A stretch of 64,000 nt of DNA from Parathalassolituus penaei (GTDB lineage: Bacteria; Pseudomonadota; Gammaproteobacteria; Pseudomonadales; Oceanobacteraceae), in NCBI RefSeq assembly GCF_026626885.1, contig NZ_JAPNOA010000005.1:1-64000 (forward strand). The letters run 5' to 3'. The notes beneath the pieces are model-generated. The model was not told where the DNA came from and did not search any database. It worked only from the letters and a program-made list of their open reading frames with translations. The translations under genes and the position numbers were made by a program. The number at the start of each line of letters is the position of its first letter. Positions within the stretch are counted from its first letter, which is position 1. This document shows, piece by piece, positions 54,284 to 63,795 of this stretch.

Positions 54284-54645
54284 TGAGCACCGGTGAGCGC
54301 CGCCAATCGCGGCGCACCAGCGCCAATGGCCTTGAGATCGACCTCTGCACCCGTAACTGGCTGGGGCGCTGGATGCCGCCGCATCGGGTCATTGGTGCCG
54401 ATCTCTCTCATCATGGCCTGGCCGTGATCACACCACTGAAACTGAAAGAGGGCCAGCTGCTGCGCCTGACCATTGGTAATCGCCAGCATCGCCTGCTTGA
54501 TCTGCCTGCCCGGGTTATTCGTGCCGAAGCCCGTGGCGCTGACTTCCTGTATGGCATTCGTTTCGAGCTTGATGATCTGAGTCAAGCCGCCCGTCGCAGC
54601 TACGACACACTACTGAAACTCCTGCAGGATAGCGTGTCACACTGA
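54283..54645 (+). CDS. PilZ domain protein
   Basis: The 120-residue protein is a single PilZ domain. It has the cyclic di-GMP motifs RRQSRR near residue 6 (RxxxR) and GADLSHHG near 40 (DxSxxG), then a barrel ending in FLYGIRFELDD. It probably binds cyclic di-GMP and regulates an unidentified partner. It is translationally coupled to the Bax-like gene, suggesting a link between cyclic di-GMP and cell-wall processes. Confidence 0.88.
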   Translation: MSTGERRQSRRTSANGLEIDLCTRNWLGRWMPPHRVIGADLSHHGLAVITPLKLKEGQLLRLTIGNRQHRLLDLPARVIRAEARGADFLYGIRFELDDLSQAARRSYDTLLKLLQDSVSH

Positions 54646-54696
54646 AGACACATTTATCCGGGGCCAATACAGCCCCAGTGGAACAAGGAGTTTTCC

Positions 54697-55893
54697 ATGG
54701 CAGAACCGGTACTGGTGATTAACTGCGGCAGTTCTTCGATCAAATTCGGGCTGTTCGCCCGTGCCGAACTGGATACCCCCATGCTCACTGCCCTCGCCGA
54801 ACGCCTCGGCGAGGAGTTTCCTCATCTGATCATTCATGGCGACCCGGAGCTTCGTAAAGACCTGCCCGCTGGCGCCGACCACCGCACGGCCCTGCAAGCC
54901 TTTATGGATGCCGCCGCCCACGTTCTGCACGACCTGCAAGGCATCGGCCACCGGGTGGTCCATGGCGGTGAGTTATTCCACGACAGCGTCCTGCTCAACG
55001 ACAACGCCATCGAGCAGCTGGAAAGCCTGTCGTCACTGGCACCGCTGCATAACCCACGCAATCTGCTGGGGATTCGCCTGACTCACGAACTGTTCCCGGA
55101 TACACCGCAGGTTGCGGTGTTTGATACCTCATTCCACCAGACCATGGACCCGCAGGTGTATCTGTATGCCGTACCGTACCAGTGGTACGAACAGTCGGAT
55201 GTGCGCCGTTACGGCTTTCATGGCACCAGTTACCGTTATGTCGCTGCCGAAACCGCACGCCGTCTGCAAAAACCGCTCAGTGACTGCAACCTGCTGATCA
55301 CCCACCTCGGCAATGGCTGCAGCGCCTGCGCGATCCGCGCTGGCCGTTCGGTGGATACCAGCATGGGCCTGACGCCGATGGACGGCCTGGTGATGGGATC
55401 ACGCTCCGGTTCGGTCGATCCGGGTCTGGCGGATCACATGCATCGCCACGACGGACTCGATTACCAGCAGGTCATGACCGATCTCAACCAGCACAGCGGC
55501 CTGCTGGGACTGTCCGGCATCAGCAACGACATGCGCAGCCTGCTGGAAGCCGAAGCCGCTGGACATACCGAAGCCAGTCGCGCCATCAACGTCTTCTGCT
55601 TCCGTGCCGCCCGCGAGCTGGCGGCGCTGTCCTGTTCGCTGCCGAGCATCGACGCCGTGGTATTTACCGGCGGTATTGGTGAACACGCCGCCGTGATTCG
55701 ACAGCGCATTCTGGCGCAGTGGCGCAGCATCCGTTTCTGCCTGAGTGATGATCTCAACGCCCGCCATGGTGATGACAACGGCCGCATCAGCCTGCCCGGC
55801 ACACCATTGGTGATGGTGGTGCCCACTCACGAAGAAAGCATGATCGCTCAGGACACCTTCCGCCTGATCAGCACCGGAGCCAGGTATGAGTAA
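54697..55893 (+). CDS. ackA: Acetate kinase
   Basis: The 398-residue ASKHA-fold kinase has the signature VINCGSSSIKFGLF at residues 6-19, FDTSFHQTMD near 148, RYGFHGTSYRYV near 173 and HLGNGCSACA near 205. It interconverts acetate plus ATP and acetyl phosphate. AAGGAG precedes the start. It overlaps pta by eight bases; together they form the reversible low-affinity acetate pathway, complementing acs in this window. Confidence 0.97.
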   Translation: MAEPVLVINCGSSSIKFGLFARAELDTPMLTALAERLGEEFPHLIIHGDPELRKDLPAGADHRTALQAFMDAAAHVLHDLQGIGHRVVHGGELFHDSVLLNDNAIEQLESLSSLAPLHNPRNLLGIRLTHELFPDTPQVAVFDTSFHQTMDPQVYLYAVPYQWYEQSDVRRYGFHGTSYRYVAAETARRLQKPLSDCNLLITHLGNGCSACAIRAGRSVDTSMGLTPMDGLVMGSRSGSVDPGLADHMHRHDGLDYQQVMTDLNQHSGLLGLSGISNDMRSLLEAEAAGHTEASRAINVFCFRAARELAALSCSLPSIDAVVFTGGIGEHAAVIRQRILAQWRSIRFCLSDDLNARHGDDNGRISLPGTPLVMVVPTHEESMIAQDTFRLISTGARYE

Positions 55894-57976
55894 CCCGATT
55901 CATGTGTTTGTTGCTCCGGCTTCCGCGGAAACCGGCCTCACCAGCATCAGCCTGGGTCTGCTGCAGTTTTTTGATCGTCGTGGTCTCAAGGCCGGTTTTT
56001 TGAAACCGGTGGCGGTTGATCACCAGCAGCCGGAGCGTTCCACCGCACTGGTACAAGCGGTTCGCCATCTGAACCCACCCGCCCCCATGGCGTTTGATCA
56101 GGTTCAGCAACGTATCAGCGCCGGTCTGCTCGACCGGGTGCTGGAGGATGTGGTGGCGCTGCAGGACAACGTACTGCAAGAACAGCCCGACGTAGTTCTG
56201 GTGGAAGGTATCGTGCCCGACCGCACCCAGCCCTACAGCGCCCGCCTGAATCAGGAAATCGCCAAGGCGCTGGATGCCAGTCTGATTCTGGTGGTAAACG
56301 GCGAACAACCGGGTGATGCCCGGTTGTTACACGAGCTGGAGTTACAGCTGTCGCTGTACCTCAATCTGGGCGTGGAAGTGCTGGGTTTTGTGGTCAACAA
56401 ATGCCATCCGAAATTGCAGGTACCGGCCAACATCAAGGTTCAGGAGCACCTGATTCCCTGTCTGGGCCAGATTCCGTTCAGCCAGGCGCTGCTGTGGCCG
56501 CGCACCAGCGACCTGCTCAAACCCTGCCATGCCCATCTGCTGCACACAGGTGATCCCGACCGTCGGGTGCAGTCGATTTGTGTGGGGGCAGCCAGCCTCA
56601 ACCAGACGCTGCCTGCACTCAATGCCGGTACGCTGCTGATTACCCCGGCCGACCGTTCCGACCTGATTCTGGCCGCCGCCCTTGCCAGCAGTAACGGCAT
56701 GCCACTGGCCGGGTTGCTGCTGACCGATTGCCACAGCAAGACCATTGAGCCGGATGCACTCAACCACCTTTGCCAACCGGCCTTCAGCAGTGGTTTGCCA
56801 GTGCTGTGCAGCGAACAGTCGCTGGCCTGCCTGACCGGGCGCTTGCAACAGCACAGCTCACAAGTGCCGGTAGATGACCAGCCACGAATCCTGCAGATCA
56901 TGAATCAGGTCGCCGACCATCTGTTTGCCGACACCCTGCTGCAGACCATCGGCGCGCCACACCCGCGCCATCTGAGCCCGGCTGCGTTCCGTTACCAGAT
57001 CGTCAGCAAGGCCCGCGCCGCCAGCAAACGTATTGTGCTGCCGGAAGGTGAAGAACCTCGCACCGTGCAAGCGGCGATCAACTGCCAGCAACGTGGTATC
57101 GCCCACTGCATCCTGCTGGGTAATCCCGAACGTATCCGCCAGATCGCCAGCGCCAATGGCCTCGATATTCCCGACGGCTTGCAGCTGCTGGATCCGACCA
57201 CAACACGCCTGCAGTACGTGGATTCCATGGTTGAACGCCGCAAACACAAACAGCTGACGGCACAAGCCGCGCTGTCACAACTGGAAGACAACGTGGTGCT
57301 GGGCACCATGATGCTGGCCGACAATCATGTCGACGGACTGGTATCTGGCGCCATCCACACCACCGCCAACACCATTCGCCCGGCCCTGCAGTTAATCAAG
57401 ACTGCGCCCGGCGCCCAGCTGGTGTCATCGGTATTTTTTATGGGCCTGCCGGATCAGGTACTGGTGTACGGCGACTGCGCGGTTAACCCCGATCCCAATG
57501 CCGAAGAACTGGCCGACATCGCCATCCAGAGCGCCGACTCCGCACTGGCTATGGGTATTCCTGCACGAATCGCCATGATCAGTTACAGCACCGGCTCCTC
57601 CGGCAGTGGTGCCGATGTCGACAAGGTCAAGGTGGCCACCCAACGCGTCCGCGAACGTCGTCCCGACCTGCTGGTCGACGGCCCACTCCAATACGACGCC
57701 GCCACCACCCCCGACGTCGCCGCCAGCAAAGCCCCCGGCAGCGCCGTCGCCGGCAAAGCCACCGTACTGGTATTCCCCGACCTCAACACCGGCAACACCA
57801 CCTACAAGGCGGTGCAACGCAGCGCCCACGTCATCAGCATCGGCCCGATGCTGCAAGGACTCGCCAAACCAGTAAACGACCTCTCACGCGGCGCCACCGT
57901 CGAGGACATCATCTACACCATCGCCCTGACGGCTATTCAGGCCGGGCAATCGCGCAACAGCCCGACTCCGGACTGA
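55886..57976 (+). CDS. pta: Phosphate acetyltransferase, long form
   Basis: The 696-residue enzyme has an N-terminal BioD/P-loop-like domain (about 1-200; VAPASAETGLTSISLGLLQ stands where the P-loop lies), a DRTGG domain (about 215-330) and the C-terminal PTA_PTB catalytic domain (about 370-690, with GVVVLGTMMLAD-like VVLGTMMLADNHVDGLVSG and SYSTGSSGSG). It converts acetyl-CoA and phosphate into acetyl phosphate. The N-terminal domains are thought to be regulatory. It is encoded in one operon with ackA. Confidence 0.97.
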   Translation: MSNPIHVFVAPASAETGLTSISLGLLQFFDRRGLKAGFLKPVAVDHQQPERSTALVQAVRHLNPPAPMAFDQVQQRISAGLLDRVLEDVVALQDNVLQEQPDVVLVEGIVPDRTQPYSARLNQEIAKALDASLILVVNGEQPGDARLLHELELQLSLYLNLGVEVLGFVVNKCHPKLQVPANIKVQEHLIPCLGQIPFSQALLWPRTSDLLKPCHAHLLHTGDPDRRVQSICVGAASLNQTLPALNAGTLLITPADRSDLILAAALASSNGMPLAGLLLTDCHSKTIEPDALNHLCQPAFSSGLPVLCSEQSLACLTGRLQQHSSQVPVDDQPRILQIMNQVADHLFADTLLQTIGAPHPRHLSPAAFRYQIVSKARAASKRIVLPEGEEPRTVQAAINCQQRGIAHCILLGNPERIRQIASANGLDIPDGLQLLDPTTTRLQYVDSMVERRKHKQLTAQAALSQLEDNVVLGTMMLADNHVDGLVSGAIHTTANTIRPALQLIKTAPGAQLVSSVFFMGLPDQVLVYGDCAVNPDPNAEELADIAIQSADSALAMGIPARIAMISYSTGSSGSGADVDKVKVATQRVRERRPDLLVDGPLQYDAATTPDVAASKAPGSAVAGKATVLVFPDLNTGNTTYKAVQRSAHVISIGPMLQGLAKPVNDLSRGATVEDIIYTIALTAIQAGQSRNSPTPD

Positions 57977-57991
57977 GCGCGGTGCCGACAA

Positions 57992-58015
57992 GCAGGGTCG
58001 TGATCACGGCCCTGC
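57992..58015. terminator. Palindrome after pta, possible terminator
   Basis: GCAGGG and CCCTGC flank the palindrome CGTGATCACG, with one T/G mismatch that pairs as U-G in plus-strand RNA. It starts 16 bases after the pta stop. Only a short T-run follows, so it may be a weak terminator or a protein-binding dyad. Confidence 0.5.
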
Positions 58016-58054
58016 TTCCACTTCATACCCCTGCTGTTCCACTTCATTCCCCTG
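58016..58054 (+). promoter_or_regulatory. Pair of 18-base direct repeats upstream of the Lol-like operon
   Basis: TTCCACTTCATACCCCTG (58016-58033) and TTCCACTTCATTCCCCTG (58037-58054) differ at one position and are spaced 21 bases start to start, two helical turns. Tandem direct repeats with about this spacing are typical of LytTR-type response regulator sites, and the downstream operon encodes a LytS-type kinase and a response regulator. Assignment is inference. Confidence 0.5.
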
Positions 58055-58120
58055 ACGCTCGCGCCCCTGTCGGCCATCTTCCAGACTGGCTTCATCAACA
58101 CTCCGCCACGCCAGGATGCC

Positions 58121-58642
58121 ATGATGAAAAAACGACTGCTGACCCTGCTGACGACCTCCCTGCTCAGCCTGAACCTGCCCGTACAGGCGGCGACCCTCGA
58201 TCTGCCGGAGTTCACCACCATGCATGACACCTATATGGCGGTGATCAACGAAAAAGCCAATGCCGAAGACACCGCCGAACGCTTCCGTGCCTGGCAGCAG
58301 CAGTACCCGCAGGAAGCCCTGATCGGCCTGTACATCGGCGCCCTCGACTGCCTCATCGCACGCGATGCCTGGCTGCCCTGGAACAAGATGCGTTACGTCA
58401 ACCGCTGTACCGATGCCATGGACAAGGCCATGGACCAGGTGCAGCGCCAGTCTGACCCTCGCGACCAGATGCGGGCCCACCTTGAACGCGGCTTCGTCAA
58501 TGCCAACCTGCCCGCCATGTTCAACCGTCAGGAACTGGCCATCGAGGACTTCGAAGCCGTCATGAAGTCGGACCGCTGGAGTCAGCTGCCAGAGAGCCTG
58601 CGCCAGCAAGTCACCGACAAGCTGAAAGCCCTCAAGGAGTAA
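58121..58642 (+). CDS. Small exported helical protein
   Basis: The 173-residue protein has a signal peptide (1-24, ending QAA) and a helical region with TPR-like spacing (for example TAERFRAWQQQYPQEALIGL and AHLERGFVNANLPAMF). Two cysteines (about 85 and 98) could form a disulfide. The family is not recognised. It is the first gene of a packed operon, three bases before the ABC ATPase gene, so it is probably an accessory periplasmic component of that transporter. Confidence 0.72.
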   Translation: MMKKRLLTLLTTSLLSLNLPVQAATLDLPEFTTMHDTYMAVINEKANAEDTAERFRAWQQQYPQEALIGLYIGALDCLIARDAWLPWNKMRYVNRCTDAMDKAMDQVQRQSDPRDQMRAHLERGFVNANLPAMFNRQELAIEDFEAVMKSDRWSQLPESLRQQVTDKLKALKE

Positions 58643-58645
58643 GCC

Positions 58646-59359
58646 ATGAACAGCCCGCTGCTGCAGGCCAGTGGTCTGCGTAAACACTTTGATCAGGGCG
58701 ACAACCGCATCGACGCCCTGCAAGGCATCGACCTTTGCCTGGAAGCCGGTGCCATGGTCGCCATCACCGGCCACTCCGGCAGTGGCAAAAGCACCCTGCT
58801 GAACATCATCGGCACCCTCGAAACCCCGGATGCCGGTGAACTGGTGTTATGGGGCAATCCGGTACGCTGGTCGAACCGCAGCGCCGATGTGCGCCAGCGT
58901 GAACAGCTGCGCGAACAGGGTCTGGGATTTATCTTCCAGAACTTCAACCTCAACCCGGCCCTCACCGCCCTCGAAAACGTCAGCCTGCCGCTGCTGCTGG
59001 GTAATGACAGCCGTCGTCAGCGCGAGCAAAAAGCCGCCGCCATGCTGGAGCGCGTCGGTCTTGGCGAACGCCTGCACCATCGCCCCGGTCAGTTGTCCGG
59101 TGGCCAGCAACAACGTGTAGCGGTGGCACGGGCACTGGTACGCCAGCCACGCCTGCTGCTGGCCGACGAACCCACCGCGAACCTCGACAGCCAGTCCACC
59201 AGCCTGCTGCTGGAACTGCTCGCGCAACTGAACCGTGACCTCGGCACCGCCATGCTGTTTTCCAGCCACGATGAACGTCTGCTGGCCACAGTGCCACGTC
59301 AGTACCATCTGCAGGATGGCCGTATCCAGACCTGCCACCAACCGGAGACCAGCGCATGA
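58646..59359 (+). CDS. ABC transporter ATP-binding protein, LolD/MacB type
   Basis: The 237-residue ATPase has Walker A GHSGSGKST near residue 42, a Q-loop in FIFQNFNLNPALT, the signature LSGGQQQRVAVARAL near 148 and Walker B LLLADEPTANLD near 170. It is of the LolD/MacB/FtsE family that drives mechanotransmission rather than substrate import. It overlaps the permease gene by four bases. The set of ATPase, permease and LolA-like protein suggests lipoprotein or lipid handling in the envelope. Confidence 0.93.
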   Translation: MNSPLLQASGLRKHFDQGDNRIDALQGIDLCLEAGAMVAITGHSGSGKSTLLNIIGTLETPDAGELVLWGNPVRWSNRSADVRQREQLREQGLGFIFQNFNLNPALTALENVSLPLLLGNDSRRQREQKAAAMLERVGLGERLHHRPGQLSGGQQQRVAVARALVRQPRLLLADEPTANLDSQSTSLLLELLAQLNRDLGTAMLFSSHDERLLATVPRQYHLQDGRIQTCHQPETSA

Positions 59360-60567
59360 CAATCAACAAATGGCTGGCCCTGAGCTGGCTCAACCTGATT
59401 CGCAACGGCCGTCGCAGTCTGATCTCGGGCGGCGTGATTGCCTTTGGTAGCGCCGCCCTGCTGCTGTCCATCGGCTATGTCAGCGCCACCTTTGAAGGTC
59501 TGCGCGAAAGCACCATCCAGGGCGGCCTCGGCCATCTGCAGATTGCCGCCCACAACGGTTTTGATGATCCCCGTGCCGAAGCCATCAGTGCGGCCCAGGC
59601 GCAACAGCTGGAGCAGCAATTACAGGCCATGCCGGAAGTACGCCTGACCACCCGCCGCATCCTGTTCGAAGGGCTGGCCTCCAGCGGTGATGTCACCATT
59701 GCCGTGATGGGGCGCGGGGTCGATATTGATCAGGAACGCAAGATCAGCCTCTTTACCCCGATAGTCGAAGGCCGCAATCTCAGTGGCCAGGACAGCGGCT
59801 GGCAGGCGGTAATTGGTGATCGGCTGGCCCGCAATCTCGGTGTCAGTGTCGGCGACAGCCTCACCCTGCTGACCAACACCCGCTATCAGGGCATCAATGC
59901 CATCGACGTCACCATCAAGGGCATCAACCGCTCCGGCATTCCGGAGCTGGACGAACGTTCGGTGATGATTTCGCTGGCGGCCGCCAGCCTGCTGACCGAC
60001 AGCGATCAGGTCAGCCGTCTGGTCGTCGGGCTGTACGAGACCGCCAATACCGACCTGATCGCCGACCGCCTGCAGGCCGATACCAGCATCAGCGTGCAAC
60101 GCTGGATTGACCTGTTCCCCTTCTATGGCGCGGTGGTCAATCTCTACCACAGTATTTTCGGCATGATGGGCGGCATCATTCTGGTGGTGGTGTTTCTGTC
60201 TGTCAGCAACAGCATGCTGATGGCCTTTATGGAACGGGTGAACGAAAGCGGCACCTTACGGGCGTTCGGTTTTTCCCGTGGCCGCGTCATCGGCCTGTTC
60301 AGCGCCGAAGGCTGGCTACTGGGTGCCCTGGGTGCCAGTGCCGGTCTGGAGATTGGTTTGCTGCTGATGCTGCTGATCAACCAGGCCAGCATCCCGATGC
60401 CACCGCCCCCCGGACGCTCGGTCGGCTACCCGCTGGTTCTGAACGTCGAAGTGCTGGCAGTGCCTGCCATTCTGGCCGCCATGATGCTGTGTGGCACCCT
60501 CGCCGCCTGGCTACCGGCACGCCGCATGACCGCCATGACCATCACTGCCGCCCTCAACCACTATTGA
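59356..60567 (+). CDS. LolC/LolE-MacB-type ABC permease
   Basis: The 403-residue membrane protein has one N-terminal helix (about 22-45), a large periplasmic MacB-PCD-like domain (about 46-265) and three C-terminal helices forming the FtsX domain (about 270-400), the topology of LolC/E and MacB. A single permease gene implies a homodimer. It probably extracts or moves a hydrophobic substrate from the inner membrane to the LolA-like protein encoded next. Confidence 0.9.
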   Translation: MTINKWLALSWLNLIRNGRRSLISGGVIAFGSAALLLSIGYVSATFEGLRESTIQGGLGHLQIAAHNGFDDPRAEAISAAQAQQLEQQLQAMPEVRLTTRRILFEGLASSGDVTIAVMGRGVDIDQERKISLFTPIVEGRNLSGQDSGWQAVIGDRLARNLGVSVGDSLTLLTNTRYQGINAIDVTIKGINRSGIPELDERSVMISLAAASLLTDSDQVSRLVVGLYETANTDLIADRLQADTSISVQRWIDLFPFYGAVVNLYHSIFGMMGGIILVVVFLSVSNSMLMAFMERVNESGTLRAFGFSRGRVIGLFSAEGWLLGALGASAGLEIGLLLMLLINQASIPMPPPPGRSVGYPLVLNVEVLAVPAILAAMMLCGTLAAWLPARRMTAMTITAALNHY

Positions 60568-60593
60568 TCCGCCGCGTCGCAAGGAGCCTCGCC

Positions 60594-61418
60594 ATGTTGT
60601 TATCACCCGTTCGTCTGCGCCGCCTGGCCGCCATCCTTTGCCTTTCAACGGGTGGGCTGCTGTGCTCGTTACCGCTCCGGGCCGAGACCACCGCCACCGC
60701 AGCCACGGCGCCTGCAGCCACCAGCACAGAGGCTGCCAGCGTCAGTGCGGATGACATCCAGGAGCGTCTGCATCAGGCCGACCTGATGCGTTCACGCTTT
60801 GAAAACGGTGAGGTACTCTCGCGTATTGAACTGTTCCGCAACGGGGCCTCCGTCGAAACCAACGAATACCGGGTGCAGTTCAACGACCAGGGCGAATCCC
60901 GGGTGGAAATGCTCGATACCCGCGCCCGTGGCCAGAAAGTGCTGCTGCTGACCGATGCCATGTGGCTGTACGTCCCCAACACCGGCAAGTCGATCCGTAT
61001 CACGCCGATGCAACGCCTGATGGGCCAGGCCAGTTACGGCGACATCGCCAGCCTCAGCTGGCACCGGGAATACCGCTGGAACGGCGAACCCCCGCAAACC
61101 GTCCCGCTGGGTGATCATCAGGCCTTGCGACTGGAACTGGACGCCGACCGCAAATCCTCGACGTACCGGCATCTGGTGGTGTGGCTGGATGTCAGCAGCA
61201 ATCAGCCATTGCAGGCCGAGTTCTATCTGGCCAGTGGCAAACTGATGAAGCGCGCCAGCTACCAGCTGACCACTGACAGCAAAGGCCAGACGTACGTGGG
61301 CAAGACCCGACTGGATACCCCGGATCGCCCGGATGAATACACCGACATGACCAGCAGCGAACCGGTGGCCGCGCAACACCCGTCCACCCTCTTCACCCGC
61401 CAGGGGTTTGTACAATGA
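60594..61418 (+). CDS. LolA-like outer-membrane lipoprotein-sorting family protein
   Basis: The 274-residue exported protein has a signal sequence (about 1-28) and a LolA/LppX-like half-barrel domain (about 50-270) of the lipoprotein-sorting family PF17131, with repeated strand motifs such as VEMLDTRARGQKVLLLTDAMWLYVPNTGK. AAGGAG before the ATG at 60594 sets the start; a longer frame overlaps the permease gene. It would ferry a lipid or lipoprotein across the periplasm from the preceding ABC permease. It overlaps the next gene by four bases. Confidence 0.85.
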   Translation: MLLSPVRLRRLAAILCLSTGGLLCSLPLRAETTATAATAPAATSTEAASVSADDIQERLHQADLMRSRFENGEVLSRIELFRNGASVETNEYRVQFNDQGESRVEMLDTRARGQKVLLLTDAMWLYVPNTGKSIRITPMQRLMGQASYGDIASLSWHREYRWNGEPPQTVPLGDHQALRLELDADRKSSTYRHLVVWLDVSSNQPLQAEFYLASGKLMKRASYQLTTDSKGQTYVGKTRLDTPDRPDEYTDMTSSEPVAAQHPSTLFTRQGFVQ

Positions 61419-62719
61419 AGCGCTTACCTACCTGGCGGGCCGCACCCGGCCTGCTCAGCCTCGGCCTGCTGACGCCCCACAGCCCGTTGGTACTGGCTGA
61501 CGCCGACGACGCTGCCGACGCCATCACCCACAACTGGACGCTGGCCGGTGAACACCAGTACCGCCGCCAGGACGCCTGTTCGAGCGACTGCGCTGACCAG
61601 AGTACCCAGCTGCGTCTGAGTGACCGCCTGCAATGGCAATCCCTGACCGCGCAGATCTATCTCGACCAGCAGATCAACCAGCAGGACGACGATCAGACCC
61701 GCCTGCGGCTGGCGGAATTATCGGCGCACTGGCAACCGGAGGATGGCTGGCAATTGCGCGCAGGCCGCTTCAGCCAGGATTTTGAACGGGCCACCGTGAT
61801 GCAACCCATGGCCTTTTTCCAGACCGCCGCCGCCCCCTTCGACCAGCTCGCCGACCCGGATGGCCTGTGGATGGTCAGCGCCACTCACTGGCTGGATGAC
61901 TGGACCCTCACCGCCGTACTGGCCGAAGCCAACCGCGCCAACAGCGACCAGCCCGGCACCAGCGAATGGCAACCCGCTGCCGGTGAGGTCACGCCCAGAC
62001 AATGGGGACTGGCCGCCGAACGCGACTTTGATGCCCTCTCCGTCACCCTGCTGGCCCAGCAATATCAGGGCCGCAGGCCCGGACTCGGCGTCGGCTACAG
62101 CCGTGTCATCGGCTCCAGCTGGCAACTGGTCGGCAGCAGTTTTATCCGTCAGGGCAGCCACTACCTCAGTGGCTATCAACAAAGCCGCGCCCACCTGCTG
62201 GCCAGCCTGCCGACCGCCAGCGCCGATGCCGTCGCCGCTCAACTGCCGGATCTGCAACGCTCGGACTCCGGCTGGTATCCGCGCCTGAGTCAGGGCATTC
62301 AATGGTCGGGCCTGACCCAGATGCTGCAACTGGAACTGCACTACGACCGCCGCAAACTGAGCGCCGATAAACAGCAGGCACTCTATCAGCTGTCCGACAG
62401 CACCTCGGCCAGCAGCACGTCGCCCTCGGCCGAATCCACCGCCTTCAGTAACGCGGCCGCCAGCCTCGGTAACGATCGCCACCAGCAACGCTACCTGTAC
62501 CAGAGCTGGCAATACGAAAATACCGACTATCGCCTCAGTCAGGCCCTGTTACTGGGCGCCGATCACAGCCACTGGTGGCAACTGAAGGCAGAATGGCTGC
62601 CAGACTGGAGTCTGTCATTCTGGCTTGCCTACAATGGCTGGCAGGGCAACAACCAGAGTGAATTCGGCCGCGCGCCCTGGCACTCGCAAATCAGCACAGG
62701 TGGACAATGGGTATTCTGA
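61415..62719 (+). CDS. Predicted outer-membrane barrel protein of the Lol-like operon
   Basis: The 434-residue protein has a signal peptide (about 1-29, ending VLA) and many amphipathic beta strands with Trp/Tyr at the ends, finishing in GGQWVF with a C-terminal Phe, as in BAM-assembled barrels. I do not recognise a specific family; it is reminiscent of DUF1302-type or porin-like proteins. It is encoded between the LolA-like protein and the kinase, so it may be the outer-membrane end of the same pathway. It overlaps the kinase gene by 13 bases. Confidence 0.75.
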   Translation: MKRLPTWRAAPGLLSLGLLTPHSPLVLADADDAADAITHNWTLAGEHQYRRQDACSSDCADQSTQLRLSDRLQWQSLTAQIYLDQQINQQDDDQTRLRLAELSAHWQPEDGWQLRAGRFSQDFERATVMQPMAFFQTAAAPFDQLADPDGLWMVSATHWLDDWTLTAVLAEANRANSDQPGTSEWQPAAGEVTPRQWGLAAERDFDALSVTLLAQQYQGRRPGLGVGYSRVIGSSWQLVGSSFIRQGSHYLSGYQQSRAHLLASLPTASADAVAAQLPDLQRSDSGWYPRLSQGIQWSGLTQMLQLELHYDRRKLSADKQQALYQLSDSTSASSTSPSAESTAFSNAAASLGNDRHQQRYLYQSWQYENTDYRLSQALLLGADHSHWWQLKAEWLPDWSLSFWLAYNGWQGNNQSEFGRAPWHSQISTGGQWVF

Positions 62720-63795
62720 ACAGCGCCAGCGCGCCAGCACAGGTATGTACCTGGGCTAGAACTCCCCGGCAACTGCTGCGCAGCCTCGGCATTCTGCTGA
62801 TCATCAACACCGGCATTACCCTGATCATCTACAGCCTGCTGGGCTGGAAACACTTCTGGTTAGTGTTCGCCACTGCCAACGGCATTGGTCTCGGCTGTTT
62901 TGTCACCATCACCCTGGTCATGCGCGTGACATGGCCACGCTTCGGTAACGATCTGCGTATCCTGCTGGCGATCCAGCCGCTGGCGGCCTTCAACGGAGCC
63001 CTGATCGGCTATCTGTTTGTGTCTGAATATCAGTCGTTACTGCAGACCTGGGTATCGGCCCTGACCTTCTGTGTACCGGCGTCTCTGGTGTTTTATGCCA
63101 TCTCACGCCTGTCAGAGAGCCGGATGGCAGCCCAGCAAGCCATGACCGCCCGAGAAACCGCCCGCCGTCAGGCAGTGGAGATGGAACTGCGCACCCTGCA
63201 AAACCAGATCGAACCGCACTTTCTGTTCAACACCCTCGCCAACGTCAGCGCCCTCATCGACGTCGACCCGGACCGCGCCCAACAGCTGTTGGGCCTGTAC
63301 ACCGACTTCCTGCGCGACAGCATGCGGCTGGCCGCGATGCCGGAATGGCCGCTGGCCAGTGAACTGCAAATGGTCGAACGTTACCTGCAAATCCAGCAGG
63401 TGCGTTTTCCGGAAATCCGTTATGAAATAGACGCCGATCACCAGCAGCCCGACCATTTGATACCACCGCTGCTGCTGCAACCGCTGGTCGAAAATGCCTT
63501 TGGCCACGGTCTGGTTCCGGCGGGCAATAGCGGCCTGATCCGCATCCGTTACCAGCGCCAGCCGACCGGGCTGGTACTGCAAGTCGACGACGATGGCGTC
63601 GGCCTGACCACGCCCACCTCTGCTCCAGCCCCGGCTTCGGTCAAAAGCGGCAATGGCCTGGCGTTGGAGAATATCCGTGCCCGCCTGCAGCATCGCTACG
63701 GCCCCGCCGCCAGCCTGACCCTGGAGCGCATCGAACCAGCGTCCGGCCCGGCACTGACCCGTGCCACCCTGCGTTTACCGGAGGCAAGCGCATGA
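62707..63795 (+). CDS. LytS/AlgZ-type sensor histidine kinase
   Basis: The 362-residue kinase has four transmembrane helices (about 25-130) without a large periplasmic domain, a His_kinase domain of PF06580 type with NQIEPHFLFNTLANV near residue 172, and an HATPase domain with LLLQPLVENAFGHG and VDDDGVGL. Such kinases pair with LytTR response regulators. It is translationally coupled to the next gene (ATGA). It probably senses an envelope state or a membrane-active compound handled by the upstream transporter. Confidence 0.92.
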   Translation: MGILNSASAPAQVCTWARTPRQLLRSLGILLIINTGITLIIYSLLGWKHFWLVFATANGIGLGCFVTITLVMRVTWPRFGNDLRILLAIQPLAAFNGALIGYLFVSEYQSLLQTWVSALTFCVPASLVFYAISRLSESRMAAQQAMTARETARRQAVEMELRTLQNQIEPHFLFNTLANVSALIDVDPDRAQQLLGLYTDFLRDSMRLAAMPEWPLASELQMVERYLQIQQVRFPEIRYEIDADHQQPDHLIPPLLLQPLVENAFGHGLVPAGNSGLIRIRYQRQPTGLVLQVDDDGVGLTTPTSAPAPASVKSGNGLALENIRARLQHRYGPAASLTLERIEPASGPALTRATLRLPEASA

